A stretch of DNA of 64,000 nucleotides, taken from assembly GCA_019022495.1 (NCBI GenBank), contig JAFEKR010000028.1, forward strand, positions 682,001 to 746,000, given 5' to 3'. The stretch is from Epichloe hybrida (Eukaryota; Ascomycota; Sordariomycetes; Hypocreales; Clavicipitaceae). The notes beneath the pieces are model-generated. The model saw only the letters and a program-made list of their open reading frames with translations, did no database searches and had not been told where the DNA came from. Of the stretch, positions 34,844 to 45,023 are shown piece by piece (the first letter of the stretch is position 1; the number at the start of each line of letters is the position of its first letter). The position numbers were made by a program, and so were the translations under genes.

Positions 34844-34915
34844 CTCTCCCGCCGGGAATTGAACCCGGGTCTCAAGCGTGACAAGCTTGCATACTGACCA
34901 CTATACTACGGAAGA
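34844..34915 (-). tRNA. tRNA-Asp (GTC)
   Basis: On the minus strand a 72-base cloverleaf reads TCTTCCG at the 5' end pairing with CGGGAGA, D arm with AGTATAGTGGTCAGTA, anticodon stem CAAGC/GCTTG with loop TTGTCAC (anticodon GTC) and T arm CCGGGTTCAATTCCCGG. There is no intron. It is intact although both neighbours are pseudogenes. Confidence 0.96.
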
Positions 34916-35439
34916 TGAATGGCTTGCAGCCATCGTAGTGAATTGTTGTCATGTTCACCGCTTCTTAACTACATTTATACATCTTCTGAAAAACCCCTAA
35001 TTGCCCGCAGCATCATGAGTCAGCACGGAGGTTATCTGCATCACGCATTTGCTTTTCGCTCCTCCATGCTAAATCGTCAGCATGCTATAGTGTTTCCAGC
35101 TCTGGTCAGTTCGGTGGCCCTCTCTCGACTTCTCGTTCTTCCGAGACCGTTTTCTAACCAACGCGGCAATTCCGTGTTCCCGAGAATCAAAGTATGCCTT
35201 TCAGCACAGCATTGGGTAGGGGAATATCATTTTTCTCGGATTCCGAAATCTTTGAGATCTAGATCAAAATGTTACTCCAGATGGACACCCTCGCCAAAAA
35301 AAAAAGCCTAATGGGCTTCATCAAGATAAGCTTCTCTATGGCGACCAACTGATCCATATCCTTCGAGAATATCTTGAAAACAGCATAATCATCCCAGGCC
35401 ATCGAAGACAGAAGGAACACGCCCGCTTACAAAACACCA
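34916..35439. other. intergenic, possibly more pseudogene
   Basis: No intact gene is present. From about 35313 some frame fragments (for example REYLENSIIIPGH and RQKEHARLQN) may be the decayed N-terminus of the lyase pseudogene that follows, but I cannot anchor them to the family. Confidence 0.35.
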
Positions 35440-36650
35440 GTGGAAGTGTGTGAACTTCCGCACAGGCCGACTTTCCAAGCCCACGAGTGGAATGGTCCAG
35501 ATAACACTGAGAAGCCCCTTCTGAACCCTCTCTGCCGTGCTGTCCGTCGTCTCAGCACACGTGGTGATTCTTCATGAAGAAGGCTACATTGCTGAAGACG
35601 AGGCAGGCCTCATTCTCGGAGTCCTTGATGACCTCAAGAAGGCTGGCCCTGAAATCTTCGTCGTCAGTCCTGGGTATGGAAGCGTCGTTTATGAGAAATA
35701 TCTCTTCCAGAGACTCGGCGAGGATGCAGCTGGCTGAGTACCCATTACAGGAAGCCGTCTCGAGAATGGCGGCGCCATCCGCAGGGTAGCAGGCCGCGAG
35801 AGCCTCCCGGAAGTCCAGGAATAGCTTGTGTCCTCCATGACACTTCTCATCAAGGTTGCCGCGGAGCACGGTGACACTCCCTATGATCGGCTAAGCGCAT
35901 ATGCAGCAAGCTCAGCGTGCCACCTTTGGGCACCATCTTCTTGCTTTCAACGACAGACTCCAAGACTCATTCCAGCAGCTCGTGCAGGCATTTAGTCGCA
36001 TCAACTGCAGTTCCCCGGATGTGACGGGCATATCCAGCACATATCTACACATCATTCGCGAGCGGATCGCCTCGCTACTTGGCTTCGACTCGGCTCTCGA
36101 GGTTCTCGAAAACTCCGCCTTGGTCGTGACAAATACTACCAGATCGAGCTGGCCTGCTGTCTGTCCAACATGCTTGCGACGGTTATGCACGTGTAGAGCT
36201 CTCTTGTCAAGTTTGGTGTAGTTGAGATGGACGATTTACTATGTGAGACGAGCAGCATCTTCCCGCAGAAGAAGAATGCCTGTGGGCCGGAGACGATCAA
36301 AGCCAAGGCCGGCGAGTCGTTGGGATGGTTGACCGCGGCGTTGTCCGCGTTTGGGGGCGAAGGCACCAGCGACACTGCCATCTGAACCGTTGCCGTCTTG
36401 ACAGATGCGTGTCTTACCGACTTGTAATCTCTTCTGTGATGCCCAAGTTCCGACGCCAACCGAGACGCAACACCGACGAGATCCCTGCTCTCCAGCATCA
36501 GCGAGGCACCACCAGGCTCAATGCCGAAATTATCAGCCACACTGCCTTGGGGAAATCGTGGACTATCATGGTCCCTCTCATCTTGCCAGGAGAAACAACG
36601 CAGCCTGTTTCAACAGCACTGGACCAAGACAGGGCAAAACTGAGAAGCAA
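35440..36650 (+). pseudogene. argininosuccinate lyase-like gene, decayed
   Basis: Pieces in three frames line up with the fumarase/aspartase superfamily, closest in my reading to argininosuccinate lyase: TGRLSKPTS, then an in-frame TGA at 35522, VVSAHVVILHEEGYIAEDEA, SPGYGSVVYE, GGAIRRVAGRESLPEVQE, LIKVAAEHGDTP, QPATFGHHLL-like AQRATFGHHLLAFNDRLQD, IELACCLSNMLATV, and the superfamily signature SSIFPQKKN (about 36250) followed by ETIKAKAGESLGWLTAALSAF. Stops and frame changes separate nearly every block (for example TGA after SDTAI near 36384). The C-terminal part fades after 36500. Because the protein blocks are still readable, loss seems fairly recent. The exact substrate of the ancestor is unknown; several fungal lyases share this fold. 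Confidence 0.8.
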
Positions 36651-37719
36651 TGACGCAATGAAGAATGATACTGTCAAAGTCTCACCAAAATGCTTGAATG
36701 CACACGAGGATCTGCAGGCAGCGTCCCTTTCGACCACGCCACCACCACTTATACCATTCGAGCATCCGGACAGACGAGGCGTTGAGACAGCCCACAAGAC
36801 ACATCCACCCGCATCACACCGTCTCCGGGGCGCTTCCTTGAATCCCTACACAAATGTTCCGAGCGTGCTCGCCTCGATGGGTAAAATGGGGGGTTGAATC
36901 CCACTACTGCCTTGGCATGATTGGGGGAGGCGAAATCGTTTGAAACGCAAGCTACGGAACAGTCTGGATGGGAAGCCGTCGGGAAGAAGTCGCGGTCAAA
37001 CTGATGTAACAGCATGCTCTTACACGAGTTGAAAGTAGAGCAACAACGTCTTTCATCTCGTCGCCTGCCGGTGGTGGCTCTGCCAAATCACAGAATAATA
37101 GCGCAATGCGACACATCAGCCACTTGTGCGTGTGTGTCCACGCATAGGCGCCTCCGGGCTTTCCGTCCTGATCACGCCTTTCCTGGTCTGCCGACTTATG
37201 ACTCCTCCTACAGAGGCAATGTCTAGGTTATGGAACCAGGCGGCTGGCGTGATGGCTGTTCACTGGTCTACACTCATGACTGTTGGGAGTGATGTAGAGA
37301 CATCAAGCCATCTAGGACTGCCAGGACGTGAAATGCACCAGTCGTTCGCGGTAGAACAGCAGCCTTGTGCATATCCTTCAACTGTTTGCAGTATACCCGG
37401 GTCAGTCATGCCATCGCTGGACATGATGGCTCATTGCGATTTACCCCATCGATAGATGAACCGGCCGGACAAGATGAACCGGCCGGACACCAGAGAATAC
37501 CCGGTATATCAACATTGGCATCCGTCCTGCCTCCTCGCCTTGTTCCCCCATGGGGGAAAATGGCCCGAACGATGATCGGTAACTCAAACCCCGGGCAAAT
37601 ATGCCTCTCGACACAAGAAGTATAAGAAGCCACCATCTCGACAACAACAATTCAACACCAAACAACTACTCTCGCCCACATCACCACCCACATCACATCA
37701 AATCAAGCCATCCACCACC
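36651..37719. promoter_or_regulatory. intergenic / GH45 promoter
   Basis: No gene is recognised. A perfect 17-base direct repeat containing GATGAACCGGCCGGACA occurs twice near 37455-37490, about 240 bases before the GH45 start. The last 80 bases are CA-rich leader sequence (CACCACC, ACAACAA). Confidence 0.45.
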
Positions 37720-38538
37720 ATGCACGCCGGCCTCCTCCTCCTCCTCCTCCTCGCCGCAACGCCCACCATCCTCGCCGCTTCCGGCGCCGGCTACTCCACC
37801 CGCTACTGGGACTGCTGCAAACCATCCTGCGCGTGGTCCAAGAAGGCCTCTGTCAGCAAGCCTGTAGCCACTTGCGACAGGAACTATCATGGCCGGCTCA
37901 CCGACGTGGACGCCAAGAGCGGCTGCGACAACGGCTCGGCATTTGCGTGTGCGAACAACTCCCCCTTTGCTGTCAACGATCGTTTGGCGTACGGCTTTGC
38001 TGCTACGGCCATTAACGGAGGGACGGAAGCAAGTTGGTGCTGCGCGTGTTTCAAGCACGTCTCTTCTCTTTTCTTGCACCTCTTTCGGGCGTTCTATACT
38101 CCAGAGGGACAGGCTCCGACCGAATCCATGTCATGTGGCGAACGCTAACATTTCATCCCAAGATTGACCTTTACATCTGGCCCCATCTCCGGCAAGACCA
38201 TGGTCGTCCAGTCCACCAACACCGGCAGCGACATGGCCACCGCCAATAACCAGTTCGACCTGATGATTCCAGGAGGCGGCGTCGGCTTATTCGACGGATG
38301 TTCCAAGCAATTCGGGACCCCGCTGCCAGGTGCCCAGTACGGAGGTGTTTCGTCCCGCGACCAGTGCAACCGGATGCCCGCCAAGCTAAAGGCCGGATGC
38401 TTCTTCCGCTTCGACTGGTTCAAGAACGCGGATAACCCTACGTTCAACTTTAAGCAGGTCAAGTGTCCGCGGCGGCTGACTGCCATCAGTGGATGTGTGA
38501 GACGGGATGATGGGAAGTTCACCGCTGCGTCTGCGTGA
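37720..38538 (+). CDS. GH45 endoglucanase, secreted
   Basis: The product is 236 residues: signal peptide ([19 protein letters not shown]), then the family 45 signature [12 protein letters not shown] with the catalytic Asp, [19 protein letters not shown], and the second catalytic region [21 protein letters not shown]. It should cut internal beta-1,4 bonds in cellulose outside the cell. There is no cellulose-binding module. Splicing is unusual: joining at GC (38055) to AG (38162) restores the conserved [14 protein letters not shown]. The nearest canonical in-phase donor (GT at 38046) would lose a conserved Cys. Exons are then 37720-38054 and 38163-38538. Confidence 0.92.
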
Positions 38539-38945
38539 GGATTGACTTGTTCCCCCCCTCCGGATGCGTTGAGCATGCGAAAGCTGGGACGCAAAATTCG
38601 AGTTCTCTTATTCCAAAGGCTGTATATATGCTTCGTCTTGCAAACGACTTTGCCTCCTCGGGAAGACTTTTCAGAAGACATTTGGAAAGGATGGGGGGAG
38701 GGGGGGAGGGGGGGATGAACATCGCTTATATCATGAGCTGCCGTACCGTGATGCCTGTGTTGAAACATGCGTCCCGTCAACCCCCCCTTTTTTTTCCTTT
38801 CCAGTCGACGTTCTGCAGACCAACTTCCCATCTACTATTACTCAGGGATGTGCTAGACCTTTTTATCTTTTTACTTCTTTTTCCCCTATATTAAGCTATA
38901 GTAGGTAAATAAGTTGGAGAAGGATCCGGACATGACCAGCACGTT
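38539..38945. other. convergent intergenic region
   Basis: 3' regions of two convergent genes, with homopolymer G runs near 38693-38713 and poly-T near 38786. No gene is recognised. Confidence 0.5.
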
Positions 38946-40400
38946 TCAGAATGAGCAAATTCCGCCAACTTCGTCGTCCAATGTCCACAACCCAGCCCAG
39001 CCCTTCACTTCCACATCATCTTCCACGGCAACCAGCTCTGTCTCTGAGAAGAGTGGATCGACCGGATACTCGGCCTTGAGCTTCCGCTTCATGAACCGTC
39101 TCGTCCACTCCTCGATGGCGGGCTCGCCCGTCTCATCCCTCGCTTGTTTGAGGAACGGGATCAACGTGGTGCCGCCCGTGCCGGTCTGAGTCTTGGTCTT
39201 GGCATTCTGCGACGCAGCCGCCAGGTTGACGGGCTCCCTGCCCCGCGAACGACTCCTGGCACGGACCTCTCTCGACGGCCTGACGATGTACCGCGTGACG
39301 ATGGCGATGTGCTTGTCGCGGAAGGCGCTGAGCATAGCAAGACACGCGTCGTACGCGAGGGACAGTTCCTGGTTGGTGCTGTTTGATTCGACAAAATCTC
39401 GGACATTGGCGACCTGGGCGACGTCTGCGAGGAACCTCGCGTGTGGACCGGGCATGTATCGCCGCATCTCCTGGATAAAGTTTTGCCCGGGAGCGGCGTG
39501 ACGGCCTTCCCGCTCCGACTCGGACGATGGATCCCGCATCTCGCCTGTGGGACGGTGATGGATGCCCAGCACAATGTCGAAGAACTGAATCAGGCTGCTC
39601 TGCGCATTGCTGCCGCCACTGTACTGGCGGAACTCTTCCCGCCCCGATCCGTCCTGGTACAAAACCCCGTCGGGGAGACCGGCGTCGGCCATGTTCCTGC
39701 TGCCGGCGAGGAAGGGGCGAATGCGGTGGTAGAAGATGGTCGGATCACACCTCTCGTGCATCCTCTGCAGAATGTTGGTCAGGTCAGTGAGGCGCTCCGC
39801 GAACCCGACGAGACATCCGGTGACGGTGTTTGCGTCGTGCGCCCGAGCAGCCGCGATGGCCGTGAGCATCAGATCGAGGAGGGGGGCGCCTCGGGCCTCG
39901 ATGGCGACGGAGATGAGGTAGAACCATGACTCGTCACTGGATCCAGTAAAGGTGTTGAGGGTGGCGAGGTTCTCCATGTTGTCGACGTGCTCGTTGATGA
40001 AGACGGGCTTGAAGTTCCACAGGCACAGGGCGGCGTAGGTGGCCACGGGCAGGACCTCGAGGTGGTCGGCCATTGCGAGCAAGGGCACCGAGATGGACAT
40101 GGGAAGACGATGGGCGGGTGAGTCGCCGGCCCAGATGTAGGCATGCGCCATGAAGCACAGCAGGGAGTAGCCGCGGCGCCATTCGGCTTCGTGCTCGAGG
40201 CCGGTGGTGGACAGGACGGGCAGCTGGTCGACGACGCCGCGCAGGCGACGGGTCAGGACGAGGGCCTGCAGATTGGCCGCGATGGCCTCCCATTTGCTGT
40301 AGTAGGGATCCGGCAGGCGCGTCAAGGGAAGCGTCTCGGGCAGGAAGCCGAGTCTCGGCGAGAGGCCGTAATCGGCGAGGACGGGGATCGGCGGCAACAT
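38946..40400 (-). CDS. indoleamine 2,3-dioxygenase family protein
   Basis: The single exon encodes 484 residues. IDO-family landmarks are all present: GFLPETLPLTRLP near the N-terminus, SWFYLISVAIEARGAPLL, the signature GGSNAQSSLIQFFDIVLGIHH, YMPGPHARFL and the proximal haem-ligand region FRDKHIAIVTRYIV. The enzyme cleaves the indole ring of tryptophan to N-formylkynurenine using haem, the first step toward NAD+ (BNA2-type) or kynurenine. Many filamentous fungi have two or three paralogues of different efficiency. Which one this is cannot be read here. A long basic loop (SREVRARSRSRGRE) and an extended C-terminal tail follow the haem region. It diverges from VPS23. Confidence 0.94.
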   Translation of the reverse strand: MLPPIPVLADYGLSPRLGFLPETLPLTRLPDPYYSKWEAIAANLQALVLTRRLRGVVDQLPVLSTTGLEHEAEWRRGYSLLCFMAHAYIWAGDSPAHRLPMSISVPLLAMADHLEVLPVATYAALCLWNFKPVFINEHVDNMENLATLNTFTGSSDESWFYLISVAIEARGAPLLDLMLTAIAAARAHDANTVTGCLVGFAERLTDLTNILQRMHERCDPTIFYHRIRPFLAGSRNMADAGLPDGVLYQDGSGREEFRQYSGGSNAQSSLIQFFDIVLGIHHRPTGEMRDPSSESEREGRHAAPGQNFIQEMRRYMPGPHARFLADVAQVANVRDFVESNSTNQELSLAYDACLAMLSAFRDKHIAIVTRYIVRPSREVRARSRSRGREPVNLAAASQNAKTKTQTGTGGTTLIPFLKQARDETGEPAIEEWTRRFMKRKLKAEYPVDPLFSETELVAVEDDVEVKGWAGLWTLDDEVGGICSF

Positions 40401-40854
40401 GGGACAGAAGGCGACGGGCTAATAGCGACGACAGAATGTGACGGGATAGCGACGGGATGCGTGCGACATGCAGACTCCCGACTCGCACAACGGAGATGAG
40501 GACACGGATCCGTACGCGCGCCGCAACAGCGCAGGTTGTCAGGAGGTTGGAGAAGGGACGGGCTTCTTCGACTTGGCGGGGGCGGCCTCCTTGGAGATGG
40601 ATGGCTTTGTTTCATATAAAACACCGCCATCGGTGCGGATGCGGCCGAGTCGGGCATCACAAAAAAAACCTCTCAACAAACTCAACGTGGCCAACAGCGC
40701 GCGGCAGGGATGCAACGGGATTAGCTGCGTTGCTCTTGCAAGTCTGAACCAACAGCAGCCCCATGCAGCCCCCACCAGGAGGAACCTCCAGGAACCTCCA
40801 TGAAAAAAACACCACCCGGCAAGAGCCCCCACTCGAGCCTCCGGGTCCATCACC
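40401..40854. promoter_or_regulatory. IDO / VPS23 divergent promoter
   Basis: This 454-base region is shared by two divergent genes. It has a poly-A run near 40661 and a repeated AGGAACCTCC just before 40800. No gene is recognised. Confidence 0.5.
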
Positions 40855-42667
40855 ATGCCCGTTCAGCAGCATGTGTTGAACTGGCTGTACAGCGTCCTCA
40901 CCAGTGTGCGTATATCCATTGGATATGGTCTCTGCATCTTTTCCCTCATCCCCTCCCGTGTGCTCTAACATGCCTCTCTACCTAGGAATATCACGATGTT
41001 AATCGCACCTACAGCGACGTGGCTCAGGCCTTGACCAACACTCCTTCTCTCTCCCCACGAACCGATGTGCACAGTATGTTTTCAAGACGGAGGCATGCAA
41101 CAAAACGGCTCCTGGCAGCTGACCCTTTCGTCAATAGCTTTCCCCGATGGCTCCAGCGCGCTGCTCCTGCATCTGACCGGAACCCTCCCCGTCAACTTCC
41201 GCGGCAACATGTACCGATTCCCAATATCCATATGGATTCCTCATGCATATCCTCGCGAGCCGCCCCTCGTATACGTCATACCCACCGAAACCATCATGGT
41301 TCGACCTGGCCAACACGTCGACCCTCAGGGTCAGGTCTATCACCCATATCTTGTCGGCTGGGCTCAGTTTTGGGATGTAAGGCCTATTGCCATTGCCATT
41401 GTCATTGCCATTGCCCTAGGCGCAAAGCAAGCGGATGCACAAGGCAAGCTGACGCAGGGTGCAGAAATCAAATTTGCAGGACTTCATGTCCATCTTGTCC
41501 GATATATTCGCCAAAGAGCCTCCCGTCGTGTCGAGACAGACACAGACAGCCAGACAGCCCCCTCTGCAGCAACGGACTGAAGCGCCGCCTCCCCTGCCTC
41601 CGCTTCCCCATGAGACGGCACCGCGACAGTCGCAAACCCCGCAAAGCATGGCGAGCGATTCAAGACAACCACCGCCGCCTCCCCCCAAAGAGCATACAGC
41701 GTCGCAGTTCCCCTCAAACACTGCCTCTCCCTCGTCGACTGGGACTGCTCGCGCGTCCGTTCCCTCTCGATACGACTGGGCCCCTCCGCTTCCACCACAA
41801 GTCCAAGCATCGCCCCCCGTGGGACGACACGGCCAGCATCTACCTCCTCCTCCTCCTCCTCCTCCTCCTCCTCCTCACATCCAGCAGCAGCAGCATACCC
41901 CCCAGTATCAGTTGTCTCCTCCCGGCTCTCATGGTGTGCCTCAGACTGGCGCCCCTCAGCATCCCACGCAGTGGCAGTCTCAGAGACAGTCACTGCCAGG
42001 ATATGCCGCGTCAGGAGCTGGTATGCCGCCACCACCTCATCAGCGACACCATGCTCAACCTCCCACTCCGGCTCCGGCTCCGGCTCCGGCTCCACCACCC
42101 AACATTCTAGACGAACCACTTACTCTTGATATCCCGGCCGATACCGCAGTTGCGCCACCACCAATCCCACCGAACCCTGAAAAAGACAAGCTCCTCGGAC
42201 AGCTCGCCCGCACACTCTTTGTCATTCGGCAACGAACACGGCAGCAGAATGAAGCCAGCATGGCCGGGCTCCAAGCGCAGCGGAACGCCATGCAACAAGC
42301 CATGGCGGGTATCCGTTCCGAATCGAGCCAGCTCACCCAGCTGTCAAACGTGCTCACGTCAAACACCAACATTCTTCACGAGGCGTTGCGCAAAGCCGAC
42401 GGCTTGATCGAGGGCTCAAGAAGTCACCCCGCCCCTGACATTGACGAGCTCCTGGTTGCCCCGACGGTGGTGTCAAATCAGCTGTACAATTTGGTGGCGG
42501 AGGAAAGAGCTCTCGGCGACGCCATCTTCATACTTGGCAGGGCAGTAGAACGAGGGCGGATCTCGCCAGCCGTGTTCGCAAAGACGACGAGGTCGCTGGC
42601 GCGAGAGTGGTACCTGAAGAAGGCATTGGTGCGGAAGATGGGCCAGGGTATGGGCATGGCATTATGA
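40855..42667 (+). CDS. vps23: ESCRT-I subunit Vps23 / TSG101 homologue
   Basis: Exons 40855-40905, 40986-41073, 41138-41376 and 41465-42667 join in phase and give 526 residues. The N-terminal UEV domain reads VLNWLYSVLTSEYHDVNRTY, VHTFPDGSSALLLHLTGTLPV, YRFPISIWIPHAYPREPPLVYV and VYHPYLVGWAQFWD. It lacks the E2 cysteine, as expected, and binds ubiquitin and PT/SAP motifs. A long proline-rich linker follows with poly-Pro runs (up to 12) and Gln/His repeats, then a coiled coil (about 365-430) and the steadiness box (LLVAPTVVSNQLYNLVAEE, FILGRAVERGRI, LAREWYLKKALVRKM). It sorts ubiquitinated membrane cargo at endosomes. Fungal homologues also support pH signalling. Confidence 0.95.
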
Positions 42668-43757
42668 ACGAATCAAGCACATTTCTCAGGACTCACTCGG
42701 GATGATAGCATGAGCATTCATATGAGCATTAGCGCTGATAAGTTTTGACTTTTTATCCCCCAGCAAAGACTTTTCGCCATCAACTGCAGGCGCTCAGACC
42801 ACGAGATGCATCCCGTCCCGTCCCATCCCATGCTAGTCTCTTGAAATCCCCGACGGACATGCCCGCCTCCCATGCCCGGCCCCCAAACTTTGCATACAGC
42901 ATCTGCACACCCGGCACGCACCACAAACCAGATTCAGTCCCCTCCACGTCCCCGATCCAGCACAGACGGACCCGGAACAATATTTGGTCCCTCCCACTCC
43001 CAATGCGGCAAGAACTGTGGCGTTGAAGCATGGGATGGATGTCCTGAAGAATCGACGCGGGCTCCACATTGTCTCAAGAACAATACTAACGGCGAAGCCC
43101 ATGCCCGGGATGGAACAATATCTATGCAGAAGCCGACGTATCGTCAGCAACCAGACAAACAGATGGTTTCTCTTCATCTCCTCGTCTCCTCGTCACTATT
43201 TTGCATCCCTTGCACGGCGAAAGAGCATACGGCGGCTGTTTTCCCTCGCCCGCCACCAGGAATGTTTGCCCTTTCGGCCTACTCGTTGAGAAACTTTTTT
43301 TTTTTTTTTGCCTAACGAGGACATGAGGGAGGACACGAGGGAGGGTAGCAATACCAGGTGGTAGCGCATGTGGAAAGTCTACGCGGTGATGGGGAGCATT
43401 GTCGTGCCTATTCTCCGGCGGGAGTTGGAGACCGGACGACAATGGGGGGGTGGGAAACAGGGTTCAAGAAGAATGGTAGGCTTGATGCCACGGATGGTTT
43501 TCATCATCTTCACTTATTTCCTTGTTCTTCTTCTCGCCCTTTCATCAGGTAGAACTGCTGGATATATATATATATATATAGGCAGGGCCTACGGGGACAT
43601 GTCGCTCCCGTCACACGTTTCTTACATCATCTGGTATCACTCTTTTTCCAGTCTTCGGTGTAACGTTTTTCTTTTTTTCCTTTGCTTACACGATCGAAAC
43701 TTGGCCCCAAACTTGTCAACTTGTCAACTTGTTTCTACCTCTTACAACTCTTTCACC
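42668..43757. promoter_or_regulatory. intergenic / pheromone receptor upstream region
   Basis: No gene is recognised. The frame upstream of 43758 is open back to 43368 but looks like 5' leader, not protein. It contains an AT microsatellite (about 43562-43580), a poly-T run near 43298, and a TTGTCAAC / CTTGTCAAC repeat just before the start. Confidence 0.5.
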
Positions 43758-45023
43758 ATGGCCTCGTCGTTTAACCCCCTCGAGCAGACGGTGACGCTCC
43801 TCACCCCCTCGGCACCCATTTCCATCCCCATAACCGCCATTGACGCCTTCAACGACGAGTCCATCTCCGTCACCATAAACTACGCCTTCCAGATGGGCGC
43901 GTGCTCCATCCTCCTCCTCGTCATGCTCATCATGACCCCTCCCGCGAAGCTCTCCCGGCCGTCCTCGATCCTCCACATGGCCGGCCTGGCAACCTGCCTC
44001 GTCCGCACGTCCCTCCTCGAGGCCTTCTTCCTGTCTCCCCTCAACCATTTCTACCAGTTCTGGAGCGGGGACTACTCCTCCGTCCCGCAGTACTACCTCC
44101 GGAGCAGCGTGGCAGGCACCTGCTTCTCCCTGCTGCTCGTCATGATCATCGAGGCGGCACTCATGCACCAGGCCTGGACAATGGTCTCGCTCTGGCCCGC
44201 CCCCGTCAAGGCCTCCCTGGTCGTCGTCTCGGGAATCATATCCCTGCTTGCCGTAGGGTGGCGCCTCGCCCTCGCCATCGTCCAGAGCAAAGCCACGATG
44301 GACCTCGTCCCGGCGAGCAACATGGCATGGCTGGTTCGCTCAGCCCTCGTCCTGAGCTGTCTCTCCATATCCTGGTACTGCGCGCTCTTCAACGTCAAGC
44401 TCGTCTGGCACTTGCTCTCCAACAGGGGCATACTCCGCTATTCCTATTCTTCTTCTTCTTCTTCTTCCGCGGCAGCGACGCTGAGCCCAATGGAGGTTCT
44501 GGTCATGACGAATGGTCTTCTCATGATTGTGCCAGGTATTTTTTTTTTTTTTTCCCACATTCAGACACCCTCTTCATCAGTGCTAACGTTCCCCCTTGTA
44601 GTCATCTTCGCCGGCCTCGAATGGGGCCACTTCCCCAACTTCGAAGCCGCTTCCCTCACCCACACCTCCGTTGCCATCATTCTCCCACTCGGAACACTCG
44701 CCGCTCAGCAAATCACCCGCGGCACCAGCCTCGCTTACCTCTCGAGTGGACGCGGGACCGGAAGTGACAAATCCGCAAAGTCATCCAACACGAGAGAAAA
44801 GTCGACCGCCGTCACGGCCGCCAACTTTCCGAGCGTCAGCACAATGTGCGGCTCCAGTTCGCCGAACCGCATGTGCCTGTTGTCCCAGTGCCATGTTCCA
44901 GAGTCTCGGGCACAGGGACTGGACCATTTTGACCTCGAGCTCCGTCAAATAGACTCTGCAAGTGCTTTGGCCGACCGCGTGAGGGTTGACACGGATCTGC
45001 AACAGGAAGAAACAAGAATCTAG
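43758..45023 (+). CDS. ste2: Ste2-type pheromone receptor (G-protein coupled)
   Basis: Exons 43758-44535 and 44602-45023 give 399 residues. Seven hydrophobic segments are visible, beginning MGACSILLLVMLIM (TM1) and running to SVAIILPLGTLAAQQI (TM7). Family marks include the N-terminal FNPLEQTVTLL, the conserved LPLGT in TM7 (yeast LPLSS) and a Ser-rich cytoplasmic tail. This is the receptor for the alpha-factor-type peptide and signals through the mating MAP-kinase path; in filamentous fungi it also guides hyphae. A poly-Ser tract (SYSSSSSSS) lies in the third cytoplasmic loop. The 66-base intron has no stop and a length divisible by three, so retention would insert 22 residues near TM6-7. 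The start at 43758 was chosen at MASSFNP, after the leader. Confidence 0.93.
   Translation: MASSFNPLEQTVTLLTPSAPISIPITAIDAFNDESISVTINYAFQMGACSILLLVMLIMTPPAKLSRPSSILHMAGLATCLVRTSLLEAFFLSPLNHFYQFWSGDYSSVPQYYLRSSVAGTCFSLLLVMIIEAALMHQAWTMVSLWPAPVKASLVVVSGIISLLAVGWRLALAIVQSKATMDLVPASNMAWLVRSALVLSCLSISWYCALFNVKLVWHLLSNRGILRYSYSSSSSSSAAATLSPMEVLVMTNGLLMIVPGIFFFFSHIQTPSSSVLTFPLVVIFAGLEWGHFPNFEAASLTHTSVAIILPLGTLAAQQITRGTSLAYLSSGRGTGSDKSAKSSNTREKSTAVTAANFPSVSTMCGSSSPNRMCLLSQCHVPESRAQGLDHFDLELRQIDSASALADRVRVDTDLQQEETRI

Noticed and set aside
36880..36930. GGGTTGAATCCC resembling a tRNA T arm
   Set aside because: No acceptor or anticodon stem could be folded around it.
43368..43757. In-frame N-terminal extension of the pheromone receptor
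   Set aside because: The extension reads through an AT microsatellite and a pyrimidine-rich leader. The family start fits MASSFNPLEQ.
38946..45023. Possible secondary-metabolite cluster around the IDO gene
   Set aside because: Neighbours are VPS23, a pheromone receptor and a GH45 enzyme; no synthase, P450 or pathway regulator is present.
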